Shown here: positions 44,901-54,997 of the stretch, piece after piece
Layout of the letters: every line of letters begins with the position of its first letter
Numbering within the stretch: the stretch's first letter is position 1
Source: Puccinellia tenuiflora
Taxonomy: Eukaryota > Streptophyta > Magnoliopsida > Poales > Poaceae
Length of the DNA: 64,000 nucleotides
Direction of reading: 5' to 3'
NCBI GenBank assembly: GCA_012064385.1
Contig: QRDG01000814.1
Coordinates: forward strand, 962,671-1,026,670
Made by a program: the position numbers and the translations under genes
Notes under the pieces: model-generated
What the model was told of the DNA's origin: nothing
Seen by the model: only the letters and a program-made list of their open reading frames with translations
The model's database searches: none

Positions 44901-47187
44901 GGATCAAGTCAAAATCAGAAATCAAGTTGATGCGAGAGTCAGCATCTATTGTTTCTCAGGTATTTGGTTGAACTTGTGTTATTTTCATGACACTGTTCGT
45001 AGGAGATATTGAGTCTTACACCCTATCAGTTCAGCTTTGGATGGAGAATTTGCTGAAATGCTTTTTTGATATTCCAGTAAAAATCACTGGTCTAAATTCT
45101 AATTCGTAGACGAACCATCCATTTGAAGTAATTACCGGGGAATTTCTGGTTGGGTTGAGGGCGATATTATCGTGGGTTTTCTTATTGTGGCGGTTGATGC
45201 TGGTCCATGTGCTGCTAGAGGATTTGACAGAACACTATCTGCATTGAGAGAGCTTTTTTTAAAGACCGCCAATGAGATAACTGATGTTGAGAATGTTTAT
45301 TGTAAACACTTCCCAACTACTTTTCCGCCTTATTTAGTTAGCCCAACTACTGAGATTGTACAGCTGTTTGGGATTCACAACAAGTTTCCCTCAAAATTAA
45401 AACTATATATTACATCTAGAATTCTACCCCAAGCGTCAAATGCAATCAATAAGTTAGAAGACAAGACCAAGTGCCTTAAGTTTGCAAGTTGCACACTGTC
45501 TGAGTGACAGAATGGTTGGCTTAAAGACTTGCACGCAATGCTTCTTCTTTTTTGTTTACTGACATTACATTCTCTCTGCCTGGCCAGTCTCTTTTGCAGA
45601 CAATGTTGCTCTCAAGGACCCACAGGGAGGAAAGACAATTAGCAGCTAAAATTGAGTATGAGTGCAAAATGAGAGGTGCCCAAAGAATGGCGTAAGCATT
45701 TATTGTCACTGTATATTCTTTTTATCCGTCTGCTGTACTATATAGATTGCATCTGAGGGTACCGAGTGTGTGGCCCTGTGTTCAACAGTTTTCTTAGTTG
45801 ATAGCTAGTGAAATAAGTTTGTAGGGATCAATTAGGTCCATAAATTGCGGACCTATTGTTTTTTAATGTAAGCAAGGTGTCATGATGAGATGATTTACTT
45901 TTTCTTCTTGTTGCCATATCTTAGGTTCCATCCTGTAGTTGGCGGTGGAGCAAATGGCAGTGTTATACACTACTCAAGAAATGATAAGAAGGTACAGAAG
46001 AGTTTTGCTTTTGTTGTACATTTCAGGTGTTTTTTTCTTGTAAAGTTGATTTTAGCTATTTGACAGATCAAAACGGGTGATCTTCTGCTCATGGATGTTG
46101 GATGTGAGTACCATGGCTACCTTAGTGACCTGACACGAACATGGCCACCCTGTGGCAAGTTTTCCACTGCTCAGGTAAATGCTCAACGTTTATTGTTTGT
46201 TGTATCCAACTGAAAAAAATTACTTATCTTTGGACTTCTGAGTATGTTTTTATCCCCACCTGCGCAGGAAGAACTGTACAGCTTAATACTGGAGACAAAT
46301 AAGGAATGCATAAAACTTTGTAAACCAGGCGCAAGCATTGGCGAGATACACCGCCATTCGGTATATCCCCAGTATTTGTTCTAATTCAATATTTCTTTGT
46401 GAAATACAAATTTTGACTTTCGAAAAGAAAGTCAAAAGATCCGCGTCTCTGATCTCCAAAGCACAGGTCAAGATGCTGATAAACGGATTCCAAGAACTTG
46501 GAATTATAGGGAAGGGCAAATCTATCCAGTACAATTATTTGAATCCAACGGCAATAGGTGACAGAATCTATCCGTCTCTTCATTGGATTTGTCCTTTGTC
46601 TTTGATGCAAGAGATTTGGATCTTGGGACCAGGTTAATAACCATTTGCATGTCTCCCTGGCGTCCAGGTCATTCGTTGGGAATGGATATTCATGACTCCA
46701 CAACCCTCAGCAAGGACACACCCTTGGAGCCAGGCGTCGTAAGTAGATCGGCAGATGTTCTGTTCTGCCATTTTACGTATAATTGGTTAAGCTTTGCTTC
46801 TACTACAGCTTACATGAAAACTATCCGACAAGAGATCCTTCATCTGCATCTTCACAGGTAATCACCATTGAACCCGGGATCTACATTCCCCCGGTCCCGA
46901 TACTCAACGAGAAGGCCCCGGACAGGTACCGGGGCATCGGAATAAGGATCGAGGACGAGGTCCTCATCACCGAGTCGGGTCATGAGGTACCGCCCTAATC
47001 ATTTCATCCAGTACCGCCTGGATAAATGTTGCAATCCGGATGGAATTGAAGATGATGACACCCTGGTTGCTTGCAGGTCTTGACGGCGTCGGTGCCCAAG
47101 GAGATCTCCCACCTCACCACCCTGATGAACATGGGTGGTGGTAGCTCCACGACGGAGGCCCATGAGCCGAGAGCTGCTTGGAACTGA
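41928..47187 (+). CDS. ICP55: ICP55, mitochondrial Xaa-Pro aminopeptidase-like protease (one-base deletion)
   Basis: Thirteen GT-AG exons: 41928-41975, 42608-42718, 43792-44055, 44138-44230, 44754-44959, 45588-45691, 45925-45991, 46067-46174, 46268-46360, 46467-46557, 46668-46738, 46858-46986, 47077-47187. The sum is 1,496 nt, one short of 499 codons: a base is missing in exon 5 near 44780 (SK/VVYHND junction). The start METAARFLRRTLRASE is a mitochondrial presequence. An AMP_N domain precedes the M24 metallopeptidase domain, whose five metal ligands are all present: LLMDVG and YLSDLTRT (Asp308, Asp319), GHSLGMD (His397), ITIEPG (Glu424) and GIRIEDE (Glu451), numbered with the base allowed for. 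ICP55 trims one residue from imported proteins after MPP. Introns 2 and 4 carry MITEs. Confidence 0.88.
43363..43556. mobile_element. Tourist-type (PIF/Harbinger) MITE in ICP55 intron 2
   Basis: 194 bp between TAA duplications (43360-43362 and 43557-43559). Its terminal inverted repeats begin GGGGTCGTTTGGATCCCATC and GGAGTCGTTTGGATCCCATC. The 3-bp TAA target site and GG start are Tourist hallmarks. Confidence 0.85.
44286..44434. mobile_element. Stowaway MITE in ICP55 intron 4
   Basis: 149 bp flanked by TA (44284-44285 and 44435-44436). The ends CTTCCTCTGTTCCGAATTAT and CTCCCTCCGTTCCAAATTAT are inverted repeats of the standard cereal Stowaway type. Confidence 0.88.
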
Positions 47188-47917
47188 GAGGCTCGGAGAT
47201 AATTTTGTTTGTTCATTAATCCTGTCAAAGCTGTAGAAACTAGAAACTGGAACTGTCTCGAAAACAGCGGCTCTGGCATTTGGCCGGTTTGCGGCAAAAC
47301 CCAGTTTGTCGTTTGGTTTTATAATTCTTATTTTTTAATCTATAACTGTAGCTGAAAATCACTTCACCGTTGTCCAACAATGAATGCAGAAGTGTTTTTT
47401 TTTTTTTTACAATTTTATTTTGTGCTGCGTCTCGGACGGAGCCTTAGGGATTAAGTGTTGGGCAATGAAGCAGAAAAGGCGCCGTCCCCATTAGTGTCAT
47501 CAGTCCATGTCCGGATGTGGCGTGTCCCTTTTACACCGTTAGCCGTCGCCGTCGGCCGGCAGCGGTTAGCCGAAAGGAACACGGACGGAGGGGACGACGA
47601 TGGATGGGAGCAGCTTAGCTGGGCACGTTTCTTAGGTAGGTCCTATAGCTTCAATTGTTTGGAAACTAAAACATGTTTAGAGGTTCTCAAGAAAGAGCAC
47701 ACGTACGTGTCCTATAATTTTGCAGATCCAAACTTGACGTCACTCCGCCGGACCCCCTGTTTCCCCATATGTCCAGCGCTCCAACCGGATAGAAAAACGC
47801 CACCCAACCACGTCCCTTAAACCCAGCCCATATGTCCGGGTTGTTCGGCACTCTGCAAACCCAGCCCATGACGAATATGGGACGGTCTGGACATGCCCGG
47901 GCATGTCCGCCATGTTG
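47188..47917. other. Region between ICP55 and the MULE
   Basis: The 3' UTR of ICP55, a T run (47396-47410), then GC-rich sequence of probable transposon origin (CATATGTCCGG-like phrases repeated at about 47766 and 47829). The 9 bases GCCATGTTG at 47909-47917 are the MULE target duplication. The sequence on both sides of the MULE (GCATGTCC and GATTGGCTGGG) would have been continuous before insertion. No gene is supported. Confidence 0.5.
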
Positions 47918-48175
47918 GTGAAATTTTACACATTTGACCCTTTTTCAAAAAGATTTCACAAAATAGACCCAAATTCAAAATAATTTCAGATTTGACCCTT
48001 TTTCATGGCGCCCGGCCCCAGGGCGCCATACCAGGAAGCATGACGCCTTGGTCAAAGGCGCCATGGACCGTCCACGTCAGCACCAGGTCAGTACCATGGC
48101 GCCCCAGGGTAAGGCGCTATATTCACTACCATGGCGCCCCGACCCAAGGCGCCATGCCACTTAGGGTTTTCAGCC
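47918..48175 (+). repeat. Left terminal inverted repeat of the MULE
   Basis: 258 bp matching the right end (58723-58980) in inverse orientation without net length change. It begins GTGAAATTTTACAC and contains four 27-bp palindromes starting at 48004, 48039, 48095 and 48130. It ends CCACTTAGGG-TTTTCAGCC. It lies upstream of the PMD gene and probably serves as its promoter. Confidence 0.93.
48004..48156. repeat. Palindrome array 1 (left terminal repeat, four units)
   Basis: 27-bp units at 48004-48030, 48039-48065, 48095-48121 and 48130-48156. Each is CATGGCGCC-N9-GGCGCCATG with few changes in the arms (second unit CATGACGCC, third ends GGCGCTATA). Start-to-start distances are 35, 56 and 35 bp. 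Confidence 0.93.
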
Positions 48176-48988
48176 CCGCAGCCTCCCAGATCGTGACCAA
48201 ACCTTCACTCGAGCCACCCGACGCCGCCGCCCCCATCCGACCGACGCCGCCGTCCCCATCCGCCGCCCCCATCCGCCGTCCCCACCCCCGACGCCGCCGC
48301 CACCATCCGGCCGACGCCGCCGCCACCATCTGCCACCTCCATCCGCCGCCCCATGTGCTGCAGCGGCCGTCCCCATCCCCGCCAGTCCGGCTCGTCCCCG
48401 TCCTAATGGAGGACGGCTGACCGCCGCCGCCACCCATCCCCTCTGTTGGGCACGAGCCGGACCACGCGCCCGTCAGCCTGCCTCCGCCCCCGCCCTCGCG
48501 GTCGTCCTGCTACCCCTCTCCTCCGTTCCTGCTTAAGGTAAGCTTCTTCTATTCTCCGATTTGTATGCTTAGGGCTGTAATTTTAGTAGAATTGTGGTAG
48601 TAGTAGGTATAGTTTAGGGTGAATTTGTCACCAATTTATAGTTTAGGGTCATAGTTTGTGGTAATAGAATTTTAGTACAATTTAGGGTTGAAATTGTCAC
48701 CGATTTATAGTTTTAGTATGTGTAAATTTGACATGCTTAGGATTGAATTTTTAGTAGAATTGTGGTACTAGTACTAGTAGGTATATGAATCTGGAATGAT
48801 TTTGTAGTACAATTATTATACCAATTTTAGTACGTATATGATTATGATTGAATTTGTCACCGTATATTTTTATTAGGTCTATGCTTAGGGTTGAATATGT
48901 AGTAGAATTCTTGTAGCAATTTTTAGGTTGCATAAATGTTTATTTTACATGTTTGCATATTACTTTTTTTTTGTTTTGTTATTGCAGG
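48176..48988 (+). promoter_or_regulatory. Leader of the PMD gene with a 5'-UTR intron
   Basis: A CCG-rich leader (48185-48537) is followed by an intron with GT at 48538 (TTAAG/GTAAGC) and AG at 48987 (TTGCAG). The ATG begins one base into the next exon. The leader is low-complexity and yields spurious open frames on both strands. Confidence 0.6.
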
Positions 48989-51459
48989 ATGTCTCGCCTT
49001 ATTCAAGATGTGTACGATAAGAATCACCGTGCTATGTATATTGCGGAAAGAGGAGTGGTTTTTCCACACCTACACCTGAGGTCCTCAAGGGTTGACAGTA
49101 AGGATGAAGCGCGACATCCGAAGATGAAGTATGATGAGCGATACACAAACTACATCCGTCGCCTCGGGCTTCTCCCTTTTATCACTATGGTTTCTCGCGG
49201 GATGCCAAAGATGAACCCTTGTGCCATCACCGCACTTGTTGACCGATGGCGTCCCGAGACACATACCTTTCACCTGCCTTGTGGGGAGATGACCGTGACT
49301 TTGCAGGATGTTTCAATGATCCTCGCACTACCCATCAAGGGGCAGCCTGTGTGTAAGAGCACTGACACTGCAGGATGGCGTGGGCTTATGACGGACTTCC
49401 TTGGACAGGAGCCGGGGCTCCCGAACAAAGCCGCGGGCGCACCCTTTTCTTGGATTGCTCAGAACTTTGCAGTATGCCCACCGGACTTACCAGAGGATTC
49501 TGAGATTGTGCAACAACATTGCCGAGCATACGTCTGGTATGTTTTGAGTCGGGTCCTTTTTCCGGATGGCACAGGGGTGAACGCTCCATTCATGTGGCTG
49601 CAGATGTTAGCTAGTTGGGACTTCGGTCTTAGTTGGGGTACAGCGGCACTAGCTTACTTGTACCGTCAGGTATAACTTATCTCTTAGTACTGTGATGTGG
49701 TTAAACTTGTATTTATCTAACTCGTGCTAATGTGCTCATCATTTTACTTGTGTAGTTGGACGAGGCGTGCCGTAGGGGGCAAGTTGGTAAAGAATCCAAT
49801 ATTGGAGGCTGCATGTTGCTCCTATCCATATGGAGTTGGGAGCACCTTCCTGTTGGGAGACCCACTCCGGGGTTATGGGCGCCATGGGAGGATCATAACG
49901 ACCCAGCACGTTTTCCTACATGGGCGTATAGGTGGGATAATGTGGATGGTATGGTTGGTACCTCGAAGGCTCAGTACATGCGCTACAGCAGCGAGTTCGA
50001 TATCCTAACTCCGGAGCATGTAAGCTCGTTCTCTTCTGTAATTCTGTTCCACTATTGTCGTATTGGAAGTATGAAACTAATAATCAATTTTCCTTTTTTT
50101 TTGGAAAGGTTACTTGGGAGCCATACGGACCGGCCGGCATGATTGGTTCTATCGAGATCACGTACCCTCTTAACCCGATGTGTTTAGCCGAACAACATCT
50201 TTGGCGGATGAGATGTCCACTAATATGTATTTATGCCGTCGAGTGGCACCTTCCAAACCGGGTTATGAGACAATTTGGATTATATCAGAAGACTCCGCCA
50301 AAGTATACCGACACGGATTTCTATTTGCACGAGTAAGTTTTGTATTGTCGTTTTAATATTATAATTGTTTTGCGGACCACATTTGAGATTGAATGTTCCT
50401 ATGTAGGATGGACAAGATGAAGCAGAAAACTGAAAAGAATTGGCCAAGGAAGCATGCAAAGTACATAAATGAGTTTGAACAGAAGATTGCATCAATTGAA
50501 TACAAGATGGAGCATGGGGGTCTGTCGGTGGAGCGCCCTCATGATGATGCAGCATTCAATGAATATCTTGTTTGGCTTAGCGCTAACACTCGTCTTAAGC
50601 TCAATGCTCCTGCTTTCGTTTCTTCTGATATTTTGGATATGCCGAATCCTGGTTTTGACCATTTGGCCAATATTGAGTACAACAGGCTCATAAGAGGGGG
50701 TCGACGGCAAGAATTAGCGCCTATAGTAAACTTCGTGGTGAGATATTGTGTTATATATCCATACTACCATATATTCATTTCATAACTAACATCTGAATTT
50801 GTTTTTGCAGCAATCTGAACTTGGGAAACATGCTAACAATGCCGGGCGTGCCCTTCGTTACCCTCCTGGATCTGAACAATCTGAGTCCTCCCTTAGAGCA
50901 TTTGCTGAGGTATTAAACTATTTGTTGTTATCCTTTTACGAAAGTGGTTGAAAAATATAAACCTGTAATTTTATCATATTTGCAGCGTGCGAAGACCTGG
51001 GCACGCGGCTTAGGTGCTCTTTTAGGTTGTCGTACCGACGACACTGCTGCTACATGGTCGGGCGAGGCGTCAAGCGGTGGACATGGTGCATCCAGAGGAC
51101 GAGGATCCTCGAGCCATGCACACGGAGGATCTTCGAGCCAAGCCCGTTTCTCTCTTGAGGACGAGGATGTAAGTGACGGGGCCGATGCTCATGATGAGAT
51201 CAACACTTCGCAGCTGTCCGACGCACCTGATATTACTCAGGAGCCACGTGATTTTGAGCTTCGTTCTAGGCCTAAGCAACGGAAGATCTATACCCCGTCT
51301 GACTATGACCGGCCTAAGCCAAGGCCTAAGTCAAGACCACGTCTAGTTGTTGATCAAGATCAAGAGGAGGAGGAGGAGGAGGAGGCCCAAGAGGAGGAGC
51401 CTCCTGTGAGGAGGTTGCGCACCAAGAGGGCTTCCAAGAGGGGCAAGGGGCCTGCCTGA
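48989..51459 (+). CDS. Plant mobile domain (PMD, MAIN-like) protein, six exons
   Basis: Coding exons are 48989-49669, 49756-50019, 50109-50332, 50407-50737, 50811-50909 and 50986-51459. All are GT-AG and the joined 2,073 nt code 690 residues without a break. Residues about 25-400 carry the plant mobile domain (PMD; annotated in databases as MAIN-like or 'PP7 long form homolog'): RRLGLLPFITMVSRG, FHLPCGEMTVTLQDVSMILALP, WLQMLASWDFGLSWGTAALAYLYRQ region and VEWHLPNRVMRQFG. The tail is low-complexity with acidic runs and a basic end (RRLRTKRASKRGKG) that could be a nuclear signal. Cellular PMD proteins MAIN and MAIL1 act in transposon silencing and gene expression in Arabidopsis; TE-borne copies are known in MULEs. 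Its job in the element is unknown. Confidence 0.9.
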
Positions 51460-51691
51460 AATGTGTATTAGACTTGTATTGGACTTTGTTGTAGTAATAT
51501 TATTGTTGCACTATTGTACGTTAATGTGGTGTGTCTTGAATTTGATGTATGTTGGTGAATTATGTGTACTTTGTTTAGTTTGAAGTGAATGTTGAACTGT
51601 TATATTTCAATGATACTTTGTTGAGCTGTTATATTTCAATGAATTATGTGTACTGTTATATTTCAATGATATTTTTTTCAGGAAAACAGGT

Positions 51692-51788
51692 CATGGCGCC
51701 TTGCCCCGAGGCGCCATGTTCGGTTGTATGGCGCCTTTCCCTGGGGCGCTATGCTGTTAAGTACGGCGCCTTTCCCTGGGGCGCCATA
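51692..51788. repeat. Palindrome array 2 (between the two plus-strand genes, three units)
   Basis: Units at 51692-51718, 51727-51753 and 51762-51788, with start distances of exactly 35 and 35 bp. Unit centres are TTGCCCCGA, TTTCCCTGG and TTTCCCTGG. The array lies 233 bp after the PMD stop and about 185 bp before the leader intron of the next gene, so it occupies a promoter position. Confidence 0.93.
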
Positions 51789-52197
51789 CTACTAAACTAT
51801 ACCTACCCACGGGCATGAACAGAGGCCACTTTGTCCAGCTTCCCCTCTGTTTCGTGCCCAGCAGATGGCGCCGCCCCCCTTCCGCCCCAACCTCTCTCCT
51901 CTCAAATCCCTCTCTTGAATCTGCAGATCTGAGCTTTTCTTCGGTGGATTTACTTCCTCCACGAAATCTGAAGGTATTCCTCTCATTTTTCCTTGTTTTT
52001 ATTGGTTTAGAACCTCACACTTGAATGATTTTGGATAAACTCTAATTCGTCCACTACGAGGATTTAGGTGTTATATTTCGTGATTTCATGGTAATACGTA
52101 CGGAGTCATGTTGATTGTCATTAAATCCAACAATTTTTTTGGAGAAATCGTAATTATCAAATATGAACTGGTTCCCTATATCATGTAGACCGGAACA
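51789..52197 (+). promoter_or_regulatory. Promoter and leader of the Transposase_32-like gene
   Basis: It directly follows palindrome array 2. A leader exon ends at 51973 (CTGAAG/GTATTC) and a 5'-UTR intron runs to AG at 52188 (CATGTAG). The ATG is at 52198 in context ACAATGG. No strong TATA box is seen. Confidence 0.5.
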
Positions 52198-53559
52198 ATG
52201 GAATCGCGTGGCAAGCGGAAAGCAACCCAACCGTTGAAACAAAAGGAGGATGTGCCCGGGCCGAGTGTGAACAAGGTATTGAAACAGAAGGAAGTTCTGC
52301 CTGGTCCTACTGCCAAGAAGGTTCCACAAAAAAAGGTACCAAAGGGAAATGATTTCATGACCATGCGTTTGAAAGAATGGATTGAAAATAGGTTGACAGT
52401 AGACCCGTACTTAGCACCAAGAGAGAAACTCCGTGATAGGCGTTTTTGGAATGAACAACAAGCAACCATATATAAAGTTGTGATTGAGAAGAAGAGCAAG
52501 GAGATTGTAGAACAAAAGTCTGTGGATTTCAATTATATTGAGGAGAATGCGCACCAATTTCCTAATCTTATTTCTGTATGTCAAAGCTTGGGATTTTATA
52601 AGATCATGGAATTCAATCAAATGTACAATGTGGAGGTAGTTAAGCAATTTTATGCAACCGTGTTTTTTGTTGAAGACAAGGAGAAGACGTTGAAATGGAT
52701 GACCGGTGAGGAAATGTTTACTGCCCCCTTCATCGACTTTGCCAAAGCCATGGGGTACCAGGAACAATTCGAATCGGGACTGAGCATGCCATGTTATGGG
52801 AGAGGTGCTCCACCTAGTAAGAACTGTCTTAAGGGTCACTATCCGAAAGATTATCGTGGTGTTGGCAAAATCGTTGGGTTGAAGCACAGATACTACTACT
52901 TAATGAAGCTTCTCAATGTGACCATTTGTCCTAAGGGTGGCGACTTTGGCTTGATTCGAGGTCATGTCATTCAGCTCTTGTACCAAGCTCGTTATTGTGA
53001 TGGCGAGATAGATGTCATGCAATGGATGTACGAGACCATGAGACAAGTCATAATAAAGCGACGGTCTCTATGTTATGGACCATACATCTACGCCTTCATC
53101 AAATATGTGAAGACCAATCGATATGAACGTACGCCACCTCTTGTGGATTTGTTCCCGGAAGATGTTCCGCATCCGGCGTACCAACCTATGGTGAAACGCA
53201 TAGAGTCGAAGACGAACTCCCCAACTCGCTCAAGACAAGTTCACGTGGGTGAATCATCTAATGGAAGTGGACTACTCAACTACTTCACTTCATTGTGGTC
53301 TATGTGCAAGGACACGCATACGCGGGAGCATAAGATGCATGCTCTTCAAAAAAAACATCTACGCGAGTTTCGGGAAGACCGTAGGCAACGTGGGTTCAAC
53401 AACGTTCCTCATGATGGGCCCGACCTAGATGCAAGTGACATAGAAGAATTTGAGATGCCACCTCTCAATGAAGAAGACTTCCGCGGTTTTGTTGGTATGC
53501 CACCGCCATTTGCTGCAGATCACGAAGAGGGTGAGGAGTCCGGATCTAGTGAAGACTAG
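52198..53559 (+). CDS. Transposase_32-like protein of the MULE (function unknown)
   Basis: A single-exon gene of 453 residues with an intact frame. The N-terminus is Lys-rich (about 1-55). The middle part has VEVVKQFYATVFFVEDKEKT, then FGLIRGHVIQLLYQARYC and RRSLCYGPYIYAFIKYVK, which resembles proteins annotated in grasses as 'putative plant transposon protein' (Pfam Transposase_32) and the Athila ORF1-like group. The C-terminus is acidic (EFEMPPLNEEDF, EEGEESGSSED). It has no DDE motif that I can see, so it is more likely a DNA- or protein-binding partner than the catalytic transposase. The family match is from memory of motifs and is moderate. Confidence 0.75.
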   Translation: MESRGKRKATQPLKQKEDVPGPSVNKVLKQKEVLPGPTAKKVPQKKVPKGNDFMTMRLKEWIENRLTVDPYLAPREKLRDRRFWNEQQATIYKVVIEKKSKEIVEQKSVDFNYIEENAHQFPNLISVCQSLGFYKIMEFNQMYNVEVVKQFYATVFFVEDKEKTLKWMTGEEMFTAPFIDFAKAMGYQEQFESGLSMPCYGRGAPPSKNCLKGHYPKDYRGVGKIVGLKHRYYYLMKLLNVTICPKGGDFGLIRGHVIQLLYQARYCDGEIDVMQWMYETMRQVIIKRRSLCYGPYIYAFIKYVKTNRYERTPPLVDLFPEDVPHPAYQPMVKRIESKTNSPTRSRQVHVGESSNGSGLLNYFTSLWSMCKDTHTREHKMHALQKKHLREFREDRRQRGFNNVPHDGPDLDASDIEEFEMPPLNEEDFRGFVGMPPPFAADHEEGEESGSSED

Positions 53560-53668
53560 TTCTACTGTTCATCTTGTGTAATAATATGTACTCTCAATTC
53601 GATGGATTTTGTAATTCGTACTCACCCGTATGTCGCTACAGACCACCTATTTGTCAAACTTTGTGAAC

Positions 53669-54286
53669 TCATGGATTTAAATATTTTGGGAGACCATCAT
53701 TTGATTTGTATGGGTTGTGGTTAACTAAGTTTGGTTATGTCGACAATTTGCTGAGAAAACAAACTTGTTCACTACTTCTGTGCAAGGAGAAAAAGGCATG
53801 GCGCCTTGGCCGAAGGCGTCGTGGTCCTCAGCATGGCGCCCTAGCCCGGGGCGCCATGATGTCGACATCCGGAGACTCTGGTCTAACTCCGGATGTACTC
53901 CGGCACCTAACAGAGACCAACCGGAGTTAGCCCCGGAGGCCAGTACCATGGCGCCCTGCCCAAAGGCGCCATGTGTTCGAACACGACGCCCTGCTTAAAG
54001 GCGCCATGATAGTGGCCTCCGGGGCTAACTCCGGTTGGTCTCTGTTAGGTGCCGGAGTACATCCGGAGTTAGACCAGAGTCTCCGGATGTCGACATCATG
54101 GCGCCCCGGGCTAGGGCGCCATGCTGAGGACCACGACGCCTTCGGCCAAGGCGCCATGCCTTTTTCTCCTTGCACAGAAGTAGTGAACAAGTTTGTTTTC
54201 TCAGCAAATTGTCGACATAACCAAACTTAGTTAACCACAACCCATACAAATCAAATGATGGTCTCCCAAAATATTTAAATCCATGA
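53669..54286. repeat. Large central palindrome: two perfect 274-bp arms, 70-bp spacer
   Basis: The arms are 53669-53942 and 54013-54286, identical in inverted orientation on base-by-base reading. The spacer 53943-54012 holds two more 27-bp palindromes. Weaker inverted similarity continues outward to about 53600 and 54350. It lies between the stop codons of convergent genes (53559 plus and 54424 minus), so read-through RNA from either side could form a long hairpin. Confidence 0.95.
53797..54158. repeat. Palindrome array 3 (central, six units)
   Basis: Units at 53797, 53832, 53947, 53982, 54097 and 54132 (each 27 bp). Distances are 35, 115, 35, 115 and 35 bp. The outer four are mirror copies within the large palindrome; the middle pair (53947-53973 and 53982-54008) fills the spacer. 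Some arms vary by one or two bases (GGCGTCGTG, CACGACGCC). Confidence 0.93.
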
Positions 54287-54423
54287 CATTAGAAAGTTTG
54301 AAAAGCCACATAAGGTTGAGTACGAATTACAAAATCCATGAGTTTCACAATTTCGTTAAGCCATAAGGGCTAGTTCCGATTACAAGTTCACGACAACATC
54401 ATTGCTAGTTCCAATTACGAAAT

Positions 54424-54884
54424 CTATTGAGTCGAACGGGGATATTTGCCCTTACGATTGAACGAGTCCTGTTCACCTTCTTCTTCCTCTCTTGCACGGC
54501 TAGACCCCTCACGCTTAGTCACATCCCATGCAAGCCGAGCCTCATGAAGCACCTTCTTCTCAAATTCCCGCTCCTCCCTCTCTCTCCTTTCTTTTTCCAC
54601 AAGTTGTGCCTTCCGCCAGTTCTCCTCGAAGACCTGTTGAGCTAGTTCCCTCGCTGCCTTGGCTTTAGCAACAAGCCGTTTTCCCTCTCAACAACCTCTA
54701 TCCTTCCTTTGTAGTAGGCATCTATCCTAGCAAGACGAGCCTCTTCTTTCCTCCTCGCTTCTTCGGCTGCTTCCTTCTCCCTAACCTTCCTCGCAGCTTC
54801 CTTCCACCATCCCGGCCTCTCGCCTTCATCGTCCCTATCCTCATCCCACTTCCTTGTTGGCTTATTGGGCTGAGACGCGGCCAT
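54424..54884 (-). pseudogene. Small coiled-coil protein gene of the MULE (one-base deletion)
   Basis: Minus strand. ATG at 54884 gives MAASQPNKPTRKWDEDRDDE, a Trp-containing motif (RPGWWKEAARK) and a long Glu/Lys/Arg/Ala-rich helix. The frame is lost near 54682, where removing one base is enough to explain the break. The next frame continues the same charged helix (ELAQQVFEENWRKAQL, EKERREREEREFEKK) to a stop at 54426-54424. With the base allowed for, it would be about 153 residues. It has no known domain that I recognise. An acceptor-like TTATAG lies just before the ATG, so it may be a later exon or a cotranscript of the transposase. Whether the break is real is uncertain. Confidence 0.6.
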
Positions 54885-54997
54885 GTCTATAACAATTGAC
54901 AAGGTTTATGTTAGTACAACAAATGTAATAATGTATGACATAATTAACAATAGTGTAGTACGAAATAAATAATTTCTTTACCTTACTGAGTGTACTT

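Noticed and set aside
45172..45507. A 111-codon open frame inside ICP55 intron 5 starting MGFLIVAVDAGPC.
   Set aside because: No family is recognised, no promoter or splice context supports it, and it lies wholly within an intron. It could be a gene fragment but cannot be supported here.
48126..48437. Overlapping Gly/Ala-rich open frames on both strands.
   Set aside because: They arise from CCG-rich low-complexity sequence in the PMD leader.
53725..54249. Several 70-90 codon open frames in the central palindrome, in identical pairs on both strands.
   Set aside because: They are mirror copies produced by the inverted repeat and lack any domain or start context.
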